Assembly (NCBI GenBank): GCA_009693435.1
Contig: SHXF01000004.1
Span: 1 to 64,000, forward strand
DNA length: 64,000 nt
Source: Betaproteobacteria bacterium
Lineage (GTDB): Bacteria > Pseudomonadota > Gammaproteobacteria > Burkholderiales > SG8-39
Reading direction: 5' to 3'
Under the pieces are notes generated by a model that was given only the letters and a program-made list of their open reading frames with translations, made no database searches and was not told the DNA's origin. How positions within the stretch are numbered: the first letter of the stretch is position 1; each line of letters starts with the position of its first letter. The position numbers and the translations under genes were made by a program. Positions 32,839 through 41,933 of this stretch are shown here, one piece after another.

Positions 32839-33666
32839 ATGAGCACGGGAATCACGAACATCGCAGCGAAGCGCAGCACCGACCGGCGGTCGCAGGTGTC
32901 CGCCGAGGAATGGAAAGCGCGGCAGGACCTGGCCTGCGCCTACCGCCTGTTCGACCACCTGGGCTGGCACGGCCTCATCTTCAATCACATCACCTTGCGC
33001 GTGCCGGGCGAGGACAGCCACTTCCTCATCAATCCTTTCGGCCTGATGTACCGCGAGGTGACGGCCTCCAACCTGGTCAAGATCGACACCGAGGGCAACA
33101 TCGTCGGCGACAGCGACCATCCGGTGAACCGTGCGGGATTCGTCATCCACTCGGCGGTGCACATGACGCGCCATGACGCGCACGCGGTGATGCATACCCA
33201 CACCAAGGAAGGCGTTGCAGTCGCGGCACAGGAAGAAGGGTTGCTGCCGCTCAGCATGCCGGCGATCGGCATGCAGGGCTACATCGCCTACCACGAATAC
33301 GAGGGCATCTCGCTCGATACCGGCGAGCGCGAGCGGCTGATCCGCGATCTGGGCGACAAGAACGTGCTGATCCTGCGCAACCACGGACTCCTGACCTGTG
33401 GCAAGACGCTGGCGGAATGCTTCATGCGCATGCGTTCCCTGCAGGCGGCCTGCGAGATCCAGGTGGCGGCGATGGCGGGCGGCGCGAAGCTGCACATACC
33501 CGAGTCGAGTTCGCTGGCGCACACCTACCAGAAGCAGCTCGAAGCCGGTAACACCACCGCCACACACGCCAAGAAAGACGCAGGCGAGTCGGTTGGGGCA
33601 GCCGAGCTGATGTGGGGTGCGATGACGCGCTGGATGACGGACAAGGATCCGAGATTCCTCGACTGA
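32839..33666 (+). CDS. Class II aldolase/adducin family protein
   Basis: 275 aa, ATG 32839 with GAGGAG upstream. Zn-binding His pair in DAHAVMHTHTKEGVAVAA and a later His in LILRNHGLLTCGKTLAECF, plus FNHITLRVPGEDSHFLINPF near the N-terminus, all standard for the fuculose-phosphate aldolase/adducin-head fold. Proteobacterial relatives include aldolases and decarboxylases of unknown substrate. Its own terminator follows. Confidence 0.92.
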   Translation: MSTGITNIAAKRSTDRRSQVSAEEWKARQDLACAYRLFDHLGWHGLIFNHITLRVPGEDSHFLINPFGLMYREVTASNLVKIDTEGNIVGDSDHPVNRAGFVIHSAVHMTRHDAHAVMHTHTKEGVAVAAQEEGLLPLSMPAIGMQGYIAYHEYEGISLDTGERERLIRDLGDKNVLILRNHGLLTCGKTLAECFMRMRSLQAACEIQVAAMAGGAKLHIPESSSLAHTYQKQLEAGNTTATHAKKDAGESVGAAELMWGAMTRWMTDKDPRFLD

Positions 33667-33690
33667 ACGACTGAGGACGCAAGTCGCAGA

Positions 33691-33717
33691 AGGGCGGATC
33701 GATGATCCGCCCTTTTT
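33691..33717 (+). terminator. Rho-independent terminator after the class II aldolase gene
   Basis: Perfect 10-bp stem AGGGCGGATC (33691-33700) / GATCCGCCCT (33704-33713), 3-nt loop and a T-run (33713-33717). It begins 24 bp after the stop codon. Confidence 0.92.
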
Positions 33718-33751
33718 GCATTGTTCCCTGTTCGCAAGTGGAGGGTTCTGC

Positions 33752-33853
33752 ACCCCTCTCCCTCCGGGAGAGTGAATCGTTTTGCTTCCCTTTCCCTCCG
33801 GGAGAGGATTGTTTTGCTTCCCTCTCCCTCCGGGAGAGGGACAGAGGGTGAGG
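33752..33853. repeat. Three copies of a ccctctccctccgggagag palindrome
   Basis: cctctccctccgggagag, ctttccctccgggagagg and ctctccctccgggagagg, spaced about 32 bp by ttgttttgcttccc-like linkers, ending in gagggtgaggg. This type of repeat is common between genes in beta- and gammaproteobacteria. It fills most of the 339-bp gap between the aldolase and the molybdenum hydroxylase gene; nothing else is seen there. Confidence 0.8.
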
Positions 33854-34005
33854 GAAAGCCGATAAAACCACAATCTTCCCTTCCTACCGATTTTCCCCGC
33901 CGCCTGTAAAATGCGCGACTCCCGGCAGGCCTGCAGTCATCGCCCACGCTGCCTGTATTGCTCGTGCCGCGCCGGCCCACTCACTTCACATCGATCGAAA
34001 TCGCC

Positions 34006-36345
34006 ATGACTACTCACGCATTCACCGGACGCCTCGAAGATAGACGCCTGCTGACCGGCGCCGGCAGCTACACATCGGACTGCAGTCTTCCCGGCCAGCT
34101 GCACGCGGCATTCCTGCGATCCGACCGGCCGCACGCAGACATCGTTTCGATCGACAGCAGTGCGGCGCTGGCGATGGCCGGCGTGCATGCGGTGCTTACC
34201 GGCGAGGACATCAAGGCGGCCGGCATCGGTTCACTGCCGACGCAGCTCGCGCTCAACGGCCGCGACGGCAAGCCGCTGATCAAGCCGCATCGTCCGGCGC
34301 TGGCGCAGGGCAAGGTGCGTTTCGTCGGCGAACCGGTGGCTTGCGTGATCGCCGATACGGCCTATCTGGCGCAGGATGCGGTCGAAGCGCTGATGGTCGA
34401 GTATCGCGACCTGCCCGCCATCACCAGTCCGCGCGAAGCGCTGCAATCGGGCGCGCCGCAGTTGCACGACAACGTGCCCGGCAACCGCGTGATCGACCTC
34501 GGCGTGGGCGACGAGGCGAAGACCAACGAGGTGTTCAGTGCGGCGAAGAAAATCGTGCGCCTGCGGCTCTACAACAACCGCGTGGTCGGCTCACCCATAG
34601 AACCGCGCGCCATACTCGCGCATTACGAAGCCGCCAAAGACCATTACACCGTTCATTCCTGCACCCAGGGTGTCAACAACCTGCGAGCGCAGCTCGGCGC
34701 GACGATGGGCATTGCCGACGACAAGATCGACGTGGTCGCAAAAGATGTGGGCGGCGGCTTCGGCCTGCGCGGCAACGTCTATCCGGAATACTGCGCGGTG
34801 GTGCTGGCGGCGAAGAAACTGAATCGCCCGGTGAAGTGGACGTCCAGCCGCTCCGAAGCGTTTCTCGCCGACGAGCATGCCCGCGACGTCTACACCGAGG
34901 GCGAAGTGGCACTCGATGCGAACGGCCGCATTCTCGCGCTGCGCTTCAGTTTCGTGACGAACCTGGGCGCGTATTGCGCGCCGGCCGGCCCGTTCATCAA
35001 CAGCCGCTCGCTCGCCTGCTTCACCGGCGTGTACGACGTGCCCATCGCTTTCGCGCGCAACCAGATGATGCTGACCAACACCGCGCCGCTGGCCGCCTAC
35101 CGCGGCGCCGGCCGTCCCATCATGTCGGCCATCCTCGAGCGGCTGATGACGCGGGCAGCGCTGGAACTGGGCATGGATTCCGCCGAACTGCGCCGCCGCA
35201 ACATGATTGCGAAAGACAAATTTCCCTACACGCTGGCCAACGGCAATGTCTACGACTCGGGCGATCCGCTCGCCGTGATGGACGACGCGCTGGCGGCAGC
35301 GAAGTGGCAGGACACGGCGGCCTTCGAGCAGCGCCGCGCAGAGGCGAAAGCCCGCGGCAGGCTGCGCGGCCGCGGGCTTGCCTGCACCATCGAATCGACC
35401 GGCGCCGGCAACGCGCCGCACGACGAAGTGCAGGTGCGCTTCGATGCCGACGGCAAGATCACCATGTACGCGGTGTCGCATTCCAGCGGCCAGGGCCATG
35501 AAACGACCTATGCGCAGATCATCTCGCGCATCACCGGCCTGCCCTATGAATCGTTCCAGTTGAAGGAGGGCGATCCGCAGGTGCGGCTGGTCGGCAACGG
35601 CACCGGTGGCTCGCGCTCCACGCACGGCGCGGGCAGCGCCATGATGGTGGCGGCGAACGATGTGATCAAGAAGGGCATGGGGCTGGCCGGCAAGGAGCTG
35701 GAAGTGAGCGAGGTCGACCTGGAGTTCAAGGACGGCGCCTATCGCATCAAGGGCACCGACCGCGCGGTCACGCTGGAGTCGCTGGCGAAGAAATACGCAG
35801 GCGCCAGGCCCCACCCGCTCGACGTGCGCTCCATCAATACTTCGGGGGTTACCTACCCGAACGGCTGCCACATCGCCGAAGTCGAAATCGATCCGGTGAC
35901 GGGCAACGTCGAAATACTGTCTTACATCGCCTGCGACGACGCCGGCAACATCATCAGCCACGAACTCGTCGAAGGCCAGATGATGGGCAGCCTCACGCAG
36001 GGCGCGGGACAGGTGCTGGGCGAACTCGCGTATTACGATCCGCAGACCGGCCAGCTCCTCACCGGCAGCTTCATGGATTACACGATGCCGCGCGCGATAC
36101 TGGTGGATGGGCTGCAGTTGCTCGACCATCCGGTGCCCACGCCGACCAATCCGCTGGGCGCCAAGGGCGTGGGCGAGTCCGGCGTCACCGGTTCGCTGCC
36201 CACCCTGATGAACGCCATCACCGATGCGCTAGCCCATGCCGGCGTGACGGAGTTCGACATGCCCGCCACGCCGCTGCGCGTGTGGCAGGCGATCGAAGCG
36301 GCGAAGGCCGGCAAGCCGGCGGCGATGGCGCTGGAGCAGGGGTAG
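34006..36345 (+). CDS. Xanthine dehydrogenase/aldehyde oxidase family molybdopterin-binding large subunit
   Basis: 779 aa from ATG 34006 (MTTHAFTGRLEDRRLLTGAG); an upstream in-frame codon at 33958 is ignored. It has the two large-subunit domains: RFVGEPVACVIADTAYLAQD (substrate-side domain) and the molybdopterin blocks DVGGGFGLRGNVYPE, NTAPLAAYRGAGRPIMSAIL and GAKGVGESGVTGSLPTLMNA, whose GVGESG Glu is the catalytic base. AYRGAGRP rather than AYRCSFR excludes true CO dehydrogenase. The FAD and 2Fe-2S subunits that should accompany it are not adjacent, so it is an orphan here. Substrate unknown, probably an aldehyde or heterocycle. Confidence 0.92.
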   Translation: MTTHAFTGRLEDRRLLTGAGSYTSDCSLPGQLHAAFLRSDRPHADIVSIDSSAALAMAGVHAVLTGEDIKAAGIGSLPTQLALNGRDGKPLIKPHRPALAQGKVRFVGEPVACVIADTAYLAQDAVEALMVEYRDLPAITSPREALQSGAPQLHDNVPGNRVIDLGVGDEAKTNEVFSAAKKIVRLRLYNNRVVGSPIEPRAILAHYEAAKDHYTVHSCTQGVNNLRAQLGATMGIADDKIDVVAKDVGGGFGLRGNVYPEYCAVVLAAKKLNRPVKWTSSRSEAFLADEHARDVYTEGEVALDANGRILALRFSFVTNLGAYCAPAGPFINSRSLACFTGVYDVPIAFARNQMMLTNTAPLAAYRGAGRPIMSAILERLMTRAALELGMDSAELRRRNMIAKDKFPYTLANGNVYDSGDPLAVMDDALAAAKWQDTAAFEQRRAEAKARGRLRGRGLACTIESTGAGNAPHDEVQVRFDADGKITMYAVSHSSGQGHETTYAQIISRITGLPYESFQLKEGDPQVRLVGNGTGGSRSTHGAGSAMMVAANDVIKKGMGLAGKELEVSEVDLEFKDGAYRIKGTDRAVTLESLAKKYAGARPHPLDVRSINTSGVTYPNGCHIAEVEIDPVTGNVEILSYIACDDAGNIISHELVEGQMMGSLTQGAGQVLGELAYYDPQTGQLLTGSFMDYTMPRAILVDGLQLLDHPVPTPTNPLGAKGVGESGVTGSLPTLMNAITDALAHAGVTEFDMPATPLRVWQAIEAAKAGKPAAMALEQG

Positions 36346-36362
36346 GCGGGTCTTGCCCGGGC

Positions 36363-36540
36363 GCGATTCAAACAGATGTGCCACTAGCCGCCGAGCGGTG
36401 GCACTATCATTACGAAACGGCGCAGCCGTAGGCCGCTCGGCGCAGCCGTAGAGCGCAGCCGTACGGCGCAGATTCGGCGCGCCGAATGCCGGCGGTTTTC
36501 CCGCGACCATGGCGCGATGAATCCGCGCTCTACGATAGTG
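36363..36540 (+). repeat. Dispersed intergenic repeat, copy B
   Basis: Begins gcgattcaaacagatgtgcc, includes gccgccgagcggtggcacta (palindrome), a run of cggcgcagccgta sub-repeats at about 36418-36466, attcggcgcgccgaatgcc, and ends ttcccgcgaccatggcgcga with tgaatccgcgc. Same order as copy C (43012); copies A and D are in the opposite orientation. Confidence 0.85.
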
Positions 36541-36644
36541 GGGCTCGGGTCCGAGCAGGTGAGGGCATTTGCTTGTCTGATCGCCGCGCTTGCGCAGGAT
36601 GAAAACGGTATGCTTCGACCCAGCGGCCTTTTCAGGAGCAGCCC

Positions 36645-37055
36645 ATGAAAATTGACGGCGCATGCCATTGCGGAAAAATCACCTACACCGCGCAGATCGA
36701 TCCCGCGCTGGTTTCGATCTGCCACTGCACCGATTGCCAGACGCTGACCGGCACCGCCTTTCGCACCGCCGTCCCTGCGGCGAAGAACGACTTTGAGCTG
36801 ACCGGCGGCCAGCCGAAGATCTACGTGAAGACTGCCGAGAGCGGCGCGAAGCGCGCGCAGGCGTTTTGCGGGGACTGCGGCACGCCGCTCTACGCCTGCG
36901 CCGTGACCGATCCGCAGGCCTACATGGTGCGCGTCGGCAGCATTCGCCAGCGCGCGCAATTGCGCCCGCAAGGCCAGATCTGGTGCCGCTCGGCGCTCGC
37001 CTGGGTGCTGGAGCCGGGTGCCATCGCCGGCATGGCGAAAAAACAATTGGGATGA
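36645..37055 (+). CDS. GFA family protein (glutathione-dependent formaldehyde-activating-like)
   Basis: 136 aa, ATG 36645, with AGGAG upstream. Zinc-binding Cys pattern of the CENP-V/GFA fold: CHCGKITY, ICHCTDCQTLTG and AFCGDCGTPLY. Most members have no proven reaction; a few bind glutathione adducts. The next gene begins 8 bp after the stop, so the two are probably co-transcribed. Confidence 0.9.
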   Translation: MKIDGACHCGKITYTAQIDPALVSICHCTDCQTLTGTAFRTAVPAAKNDFELTGGQPKIYVKTAESGAKRAQAFCGDCGTPLYACAVTDPQAYMVRVGSIRQRAQLRPQGQIWCRSALAWVLEPGAIAGMAKKQLG

Positions 37056-37062
37056 GGTTCGC

Positions 37063-37686
37063 ATGAAGATCATCGAAGAATTCGTCATCCCCGCGCGCCA
37101 TGGCCGCGCTTTCATTGTGAAACGCGGGCAGGTGTTCCGGATTTTTCCCATGGAAGACGGACAGGTCGGCGACTGCGTCTTCTACAATGCCCACGACACG
37201 AAGGAGTGGTTCCACGTCGGGCAAAGCTGGGCGATCAACGGCATCCTCGGTACGGGGACGGCGAAAAGCTTCAGGCATTTCTATTCGAAGCCGCCGCGCG
37301 AGAACGTGATGATGACCGTGCTTGCCGACACCTATCCCAATCACTGGGGCAACATGGGCGGGCGCTGCTCGGCGAGGCTGTACGCGTTGCGCGACAACAT
37401 CCATCATGGCCATCGCTCCTGCCAGGAAAACCTCACCGAGGCGCTCGCGCCCTTCGGCCTGACCGGCGACGACGTGATGGACGTGTTCAACGTTTTCATG
37501 GCCGCCGACCTGCACGCCGACGGCAGCTTCACCATCCTGCCCTCGCGCGTGACCAGGAACGACTACATCGAAATGCGCGCGGAGATAGATGTGCTCGCCG
37601 CCGTTTCGGCCTGTCCCGCCGATACCTCGCCAACCAACGGCGGGAAAAGCAGTCCGCTCGGCATACGCATTTACGATGGCCTGTGA
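37063..37686 (+). CDS. DUF1989 (urea carboxylase-associated) family protein
   Basis: 207 aa from ATG 37063 (MKIIEEFVIPARHGRAFIVK); the frame is open to 37018 but that part overlaps the GFA gene end. Contains QVGDCVFYNAHDTKEWFHVG, HWGNMGGRCSARLYALRDNI, HRSCQENLTEALAPFGL and VFNVFMAADLHADGSFTI, matching DUF1989. Relatives accompany urea carboxylase operons, but no such genes are here. His/Cys residues suggest metal binding. Reaction unknown. Confidence 0.88.
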   Translation: MKIIEEFVIPARHGRAFIVKRGQVFRIFPMEDGQVGDCVFYNAHDTKEWFHVGQSWAINGILGTGTAKSFRHFYSKPPRENVMMTVLADTYPNHWGNMGGRCSARLYALRDNIHHGHRSCQENLTEALAPFGLTGDDVMDVFNVFMAADLHADGSFTILPSRVTRNDYIEMRAEIDVLAAVSACPADTSPTNGGKSSPLGIRIYDGL

Positions 37687-37717
37687 ACCTGTGAACGTGG
37701 CGAAAGGCGTTTGAGCA

Positions 37718-38683
37718 ATGGCGAAGATGAAGGCCATACGTTTTGCAAGCTTCGGCGGGCCTGAAGTATTGCGCCTGGAGGAGGTCGCCGCTCCCGCGCC
37801 GCCCGGGCCGCATGAGGTGCTGATAGCCATAGAAGCCGCGTGCGTGACGCCGGGCGACTGGAAGTTGCGCGCCGGCCAGTTGCAGACGATGTTTCCGGTA
37901 TCGCTGCCGTGCATTCCCGGCCGCGACGGCGCCGGCCGCATCACGGCAATCGGCAAGGCCGTCGACTACGCGCAGCCGGGCGATGCGGTGTGCTTCGTTG
38001 CCGAGCGCACGGTTCAGGGCAGCTATGCAGAGAGCATCGTGCGCGATGCGGCCAGCATCGTGGCGCTGCCGCCGCGGCTGTCTTTCGCGGAAGGGGCGGC
38101 GCTGATGCATGCGGGCACCTGCGCCTGGATTGCGCTCGTAGATACCGCCCACATTGCCCGTGGCCAGAAAATACTGATCCATGCCGGCGCCGGCGCGATC
38201 GGTGGCATGGCCATACAGATCGCCAAACACATCGGAGCGTACGTCGCCACCATCTGCAGCGCGCGCAACGCCCCCTACGCGCGCGGCCTGGGCGCGGACC
38301 TCGTGATTGAATACGACCGCGAGGATTTCGCGGAGAAATTATTGGGATACGACGTGGTGCTGGACCTGGTGGGCGGCGAGGCGCACGAGCAGTCGTACCG
38401 GGTGCTCAACAAGGGCGGTGTGATGGTGTGGCTGATCGCCCGGCCCATCGTCGATCGTTCCGCCGAGTACGGCGTGCGCACCCTGCAGGCGCACATACAG
38501 GACGACCCGCGCGCGCTGGCCGGCGTGATCGATCTGGCGCGCCGCGGCGTGCTGAAACCGCAGGTCAGCAGGATCATGCCCTTGTCCGCCGCCGCGGATG
38601 CGCAGCGCAGGGTGCAGGCCGGCGACAACAGCCGCGGCCGTATCGTGCTGGATGTGCGCGGGCGGGCGTCGGAGGTGGTGTGA
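37718..38683 (+). CDS. Zinc-independent alcohol dehydrogenase / quinone oxidoreductase (MDR) family
   Basis: 321 aa, ATG 37718. Medium-chain reductase layout: MKAIRFASFGGPEVLRLEEV, CVTPGDWKLRAGQ, GRDGAGRITAIG, then the nucleotide-binding fold ILIHAGAGAIGGMAIQIAKH and LDLVGGEAHEQSYRVL. The catalytic zinc ligands are absent, as in quinone or enoyl reductases. NADPH-dependent reduction of a quinone or enone is likely. It may share a transcript with the two genes before it. Confidence 0.9.
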   Translation: MAKMKAIRFASFGGPEVLRLEEVAAPAPPGPHEVLIAIEAACVTPGDWKLRAGQLQTMFPVSLPCIPGRDGAGRITAIGKAVDYAQPGDAVCFVAERTVQGSYAESIVRDAASIVALPPRLSFAEGAALMHAGTCAWIALVDTAHIARGQKILIHAGAGAIGGMAIQIAKHIGAYVATICSARNAPYARGLGADLVIEYDREDFAEKLLGYDVVLDLVGGEAHEQSYRVLNKGGVMVWLIARPIVDRSAEYGVRTLQAHIQDDPRALAGVIDLARRGVLKPQVSRIMPLSAAADAQRRVQAGDNSRGRIVLDVRGRASEVV

Positions 38684-38948
38684 GGGCGGGGCGCTGGAAG
38701 TCTCGCAATCCCGGCGCACGCGAAGCACGCGCAGGGATCCACCTTATGCGGCTATTGGTTGGTCTGTCCCTGATGGAATTATAAAAAATCGTAATCGGAT
38801 TTCGTGTAGATGTCCGCCGATAGGGCATTTCTCTGATAATAAGTCAAAGAATTAGCTACGCAATCCCCTGCGGTTTCAAGTGATTCTCAGACTGACTTTA
38901 GTCTCGCCGGAGCGGTGAAGATCCATCATCGAAAGGAGGCGCTCTACC

Positions 38949-39218
38949 ATGCCCATCCTGTCCATCTTTTTTGGCATTATTGTGCGCATGTGGCACGACG
39001 ATCATCCGCCTCCCCACATTCATGTGGAGTACCAGGGTTTTGAGGCGCTGGTGGATATTCGCAGCGGCGAGTGAACCGATGGCCGATTGCCAAGGGAGGC
39101 TGCGGCTATAGTGAAGGAGTGGTGCTTGAGACACTCGTCGGAATTGCTCGCCAACTGGGAACATTCCCAGCGTTTTGAACCGATGGAACGCATTCAAGGA
39201 GCAGACCAGGATGATTAA
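38949..39218 (+). pseudogene. DUF4160 gene with an in-frame TGA at codon 42
   Basis: Reads MPILSIFFGIIVRMWHDDH, then PPPHIHVEYQGFEALVDIR, SGE, then TGA at 39072-39074, then in the same frame TDGRLPREAAAIVKEWCLRH, SSELLANWEHSQRF and a TAA at 39216-39218. Both halves are clearly DUF4160, and 89 sense codons would give a normal-length protein. Either a recent nonsense mutation or a recoded or mis-sequenced base explains it. The 3' end overlaps the DUF2442 gene by 8 bp, the usual DUF4160-DUF2442 pair, thought to be toxin-antitoxin-like. Confidence 0.85.
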
Positions 39219-39459
39219 ATTGATCGAGGCGCGTTATAAAAGCGATTTTCAGGTGGAATTGAGTTTTTCCGACGGCAAGAAAGGGATTTTTGATGGCGCT
39301 AGCCTGTTGAAACGCAGCGGTCCCTTGATCGATCCCCTGCGGGATGAGTCGTATTTCAAGCGTTTGTTTATTGATGCGGGCGCCTTGAGCTGGCCTAACG
39401 GGTTGGAGCTTTCCCCGGCACGGTTGCACGAAACATGCCGGGCGATGGCAGCGGCTTGA
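39211..39459 (+). CDS. DUF2442 family protein
   Basis: 82 aa from ATG 39211 (MIKLIEARYKSDFQVELSFS). FDGASLLKRSGPLIDPLRDE, YFKRLFIDAGALSWPNGLEL and SPARLHETC are diagnostic of DUF2442. It is the regular partner of DUF4160, which here carries a stop codon. If the pair is toxin-antitoxin-like, this may now be a lone member. Small, cytoplasmic. Confidence 0.88.
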   Translation: MIKLIEARYKSDFQVELSFSDGKKGIFDGASLLKRSGPLIDPLRDESYFKRLFIDAGALSWPNGLELSPARLHETCRAMAAA

Positions 39460-39511
39460 TGCCCTGAGGCTCCCCGTTTCAACGGGAACGACGCAAGTAC
39501 AAGGACACGAA

Positions 39512-41689
39512 ATGCCAGCCGCAACCTATCGCATCGGCGTCGACATCGGCGGCACGTTCACCGACATCGTGCTGCTGTCCTCGAACGGCGCCATCCACAC
39601 CCACAAGACGCTGACCACACCCGACGATTTCGGCCGCGGCATCGCCGCGGGCATCGTGCGGGTGCTGGAGACGGTGGGCGCGAAGGCTGCTGCGATCGAG
39701 CGGGTGATACACGGCACGACGGTGGCGACCAACGCCATCCTGGAGCACAAGGGCGCGCGCACCGCGCTCGTCACCACGCGCGGTTTTCGCGACGTGCTGG
39801 AGATGCGCCGCCTGCGCATCCCGGAAATGTACACGCTCAACTACGCGCCGTCGCCGCCGCTGGTGCCGCGGCGCCTGCGACTGGAGGTGACCGAGCGCAT
39901 GGGCCCCGACGGCAAGGTGAGGGTCGCGCTCGACGAGGCGAGCGTGCATGCGGCGGCGGAACGGCTGGCCGCGGAAGAGGAGTCGATAGCGGCGGTGGCG
40001 ATCAGCCTGCTGCATTCGTATGCGAATCCGGACCACGAGCGGCGCATTGCGGCCATCCTGGCAGAACGCCTCGGCAAAGACGTGTTCATCTCCTGCTCGT
40101 ACGACATCCTGCCTGTCATCCGCGAATACGAGCGCACCAGCACGACAGTCATCAACGCCTTTCTCGGACCGACGTTGCGCGCCTACTTCGCCTCGCTCGA
40201 GCGTCATCTGGGCGGGATAGGCGTGCAGGCGCCGATACACGTGATGAAATCCGATGGCGGCGTGATGACCCTCGCCGCGGCGGCGTTGCGTCCGGCCTGC
40301 ATCGTCGAGTCCGGCCCTGCCGCGGGCGTCATAGGCGCGGCGGCGGGCGGACTCTCGCGGGACGCAGCGGACCGCACTCCAGACAGCACCCCCGACATCA
40401 TCACTTTCGACATGGGCGGCACCACGGCCAAGGTGTCGCTCGTCGAGCAGGGCAGGATCACCCATACCGGCGACTACGAAGTCGGCGCCGGCATCAACCT
40501 CAGCTCCAAGCTGGTGATGGGCGGCGGTTACGCGCTCAAGCTGCCGGTGATTGATATCTCCGAAGTCGGCGCCGGCGGCGGCAGCCTGGTGTCGATTGAC
40601 GCGGGCAGCCTGCTGCGGGTCGGCCCGCAGAGCGCGGGCGCGATGCCCGGCCCGGTGTGCTACGACCAGGGTGGCACCCAGGCCACGTTCACCGATGCCG
40701 CGCTGGCGCTGGGTTTCCTTAATCCCGATGCGATCGCCGGCGGCGGTCTGCGGCTGAATGCGGCGAAGGCGCTGGTCGCCATGCGCGAGCAGGTGGCGGC
40801 GCCGCTGGCGAAGGACATTGCGGAGGCGGCCTACGGCGTGCTCCAGGTCGCCTGCAGCACCATGGTGCGCGCGGTGAAGGCGGTGTCGACCTATCGCGGC
40901 CGCGACCCGCGCGACTTCACGCTGTATGCGTTCGGCGGCAACGGGCCGCTCGCCGCGGCGCAGATCGCCGACCTGCTGGAAATGAAGCGCGTGATGGTCC
41001 CGCCCAACCCCGGTGTGTTCAGCGCCTACGGGCTGCTGTGCGCCCGCGTCGAGCACGACATCGCGCGCGCCTGGCTGACGCGGCTGGGCGACACTACGCC
41101 GCGGGCGATGGCCGGCTTGTATGCATCGCTGGAAGCGGAACTGCTCGCGCGCATGAGTGCGGAGGGCCACGCGCGCGCGCAACTGGAAGTCCTGCGCTAC
41201 GCCGATCTGCGCTATGCGGGGCAGGCGCATGAAATCACGATACCGGTGGACTGCGCGGTCGTGCCGGTCGTCCCCGGCAATGCGGGCAATGCGGACAATG
41301 CGGGCAATGCGGGCGAACCCGATTTCAAGCGGCTGGCGAAGGCCTTCGGCGACGAGCACGAGCGCACCTACGGCCATCAGGCCGAGAGCGAGCAGGTGGA
41401 GTGCGTCACCCTGAGGGTGGTGGCGAGGGTGATCCGTGACGAACCGATGCCTGCCCCCGTTGCGGCGATAAACGCCCGCGCCGGCGTGCCGGCGGGCAGC
41501 GCCCGCCTGGCGTACTTCGGCGAGCGGCACGGTCAGGTCAACACACCGGTGATAGGCCGTGCGGACCTGGCATCCGCGCCGCGCGCCGGACCGCTCATCA
41601 TCGAGGAGTACGACGCCACTTGTGTCGTGCCTCCGGACTGGTCGGCGGCGCTGGACGGCCGGGGCAACATCGTTCTTGCCAGGGAGTGA
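39512..41689 (+). CDS. hyuA: Hydantoinase/oxoprolinase subunit A
   Basis: 725 aa, ATG 39512. ATP-dependent hydantoinase/5-oxoprolinase family, actin-like ATPase fold: IGVDIGGTFTDIVLLSSNG, VIHGTTVATNAILEHKGART, DIITFDMGGTTAKVSLVEQG and AGGGSLVSIDAGSLLRVGPQ. With HyuB it cleaves cyclic amides using ATP; related complexes carboxylate acetone or acetophenone. The C-terminal domain contains a 4 x NAG/NAD repeat at about residues 589-600. The hyuB partner, normally adjacent, is about 2.1 kb downstream beyond toxin-antitoxin genes and repeats. Confidence 0.93.
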   Translation: MPAATYRIGVDIGGTFTDIVLLSSNGAIHTHKTLTTPDDFGRGIAAGIVRVLETVGAKAAAIERVIHGTTVATNAILEHKGARTALVTTRGFRDVLEMRRLRIPEMYTLNYAPSPPLVPRRLRLEVTERMGPDGKVRVALDEASVHAAAERLAAEEESIAAVAISLLHSYANPDHERRIAAILAERLGKDVFISCSYDILPVIREYERTSTTVINAFLGPTLRAYFASLERHLGGIGVQAPIHVMKSDGGVMTLAAAALRPACIVESGPAAGVIGAAAGGLSRDAADRTPDSTPDIITFDMGGTTAKVSLVEQGRITHTGDYEVGAGINLSSKLVMGGGYALKLPVIDISEVGAGGGSLVSIDAGSLLRVGPQSAGAMPGPVCYDQGGTQATFTDAALALGFLNPDAIAGGGLRLNAAKALVAMREQVAAPLAKDIAEAAYGVLQVACSTMVRAVKAVSTYRGRDPRDFTLYAFGGNGPLAAAQIADLLEMKRVMVPPNPGVFSAYGLLCARVEHDIARAWLTRLGDTTPRAMAGLYASLEAELLARMSAEGHARAQLEVLRYADLRYAGQAHEITIPVDCAVVPVVPGNAGNADNAGNAGEPDFKRLAKAFGDEHERTYGHQAESEQVECVTLRVVARVIRDEPMPAPVAAINARAGVPAGSARLAYFGERHGQVNTPVIGRADLASAPRAGPLIIEEYDATCVVPPDWSAALDGRGNIVLARE
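41276..41311 (+). repeat. 9-bp coding tandem repeat x4 inside hyuA
   Basis: ggcaatgcg, ggcaatgcg, gacaatgcg, ggcaatgcg in frame, encoding GNA GNA DNA GNA, between VVPVVP and GEPDFKRLAKAF. The flanking sequence is ordinary HyuA, so the repeat is an insertion into a surface loop. Confidence 0.85.
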
Positions 41690-41877
41690 AAACGAAGCGA
41701 TAACTTCGCCTCGCGCCCGATCACGGCAACGGGCCACAGCCCGGCGTGCGCCGGAATCATCACGTTTTCCCCGATTCTCGAGAAAGCCGCGGGAGTGAAT
41801 CTGTTTGCGCGGGCCCACCGCGGCCGCGATGCGGGAGTGTGACAAACAAGCAGGTAAATCAATCCGGCGCTTGACAA

Positions 41878-41919
41878 TTGACGGTTTCCGCCAGCAACGA
41901 GATAATTACATAGTAATTA
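41878..41919 (+). promoter_or_regulatory. Promoter and overlapping operator of the MazEF module
   Basis: TTGACG (41878-41883), 17-bp spacer, GATAAT (41901-41906). Overlapping the -10 box is a perfect inverted repeat TAATTAC-ATA-GTAATTA (41903-41919) that ends 14 bp before the antitoxin ATG at 41934. This is the layout expected for autorepression by an AbrB-type antitoxin. Confidence 0.7.
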
Positions 41920-41933
41920 CTTTTGGAGCGTAC

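Noticed and set aside
34591..36129. 512-codon reverse frame inside the molybdopterin subunit gene
   Set aside because: Same reason; the plus-strand frame has clear motifs throughout.
39072..39074. Selenocysteine or programmed read-through at the DUF4160 TGA
   Set aside because: No reason for selenocysteine in this family and no obvious hairpin follows the codon; a plain nonsense mutation or sequence error is simpler, though not excluded.
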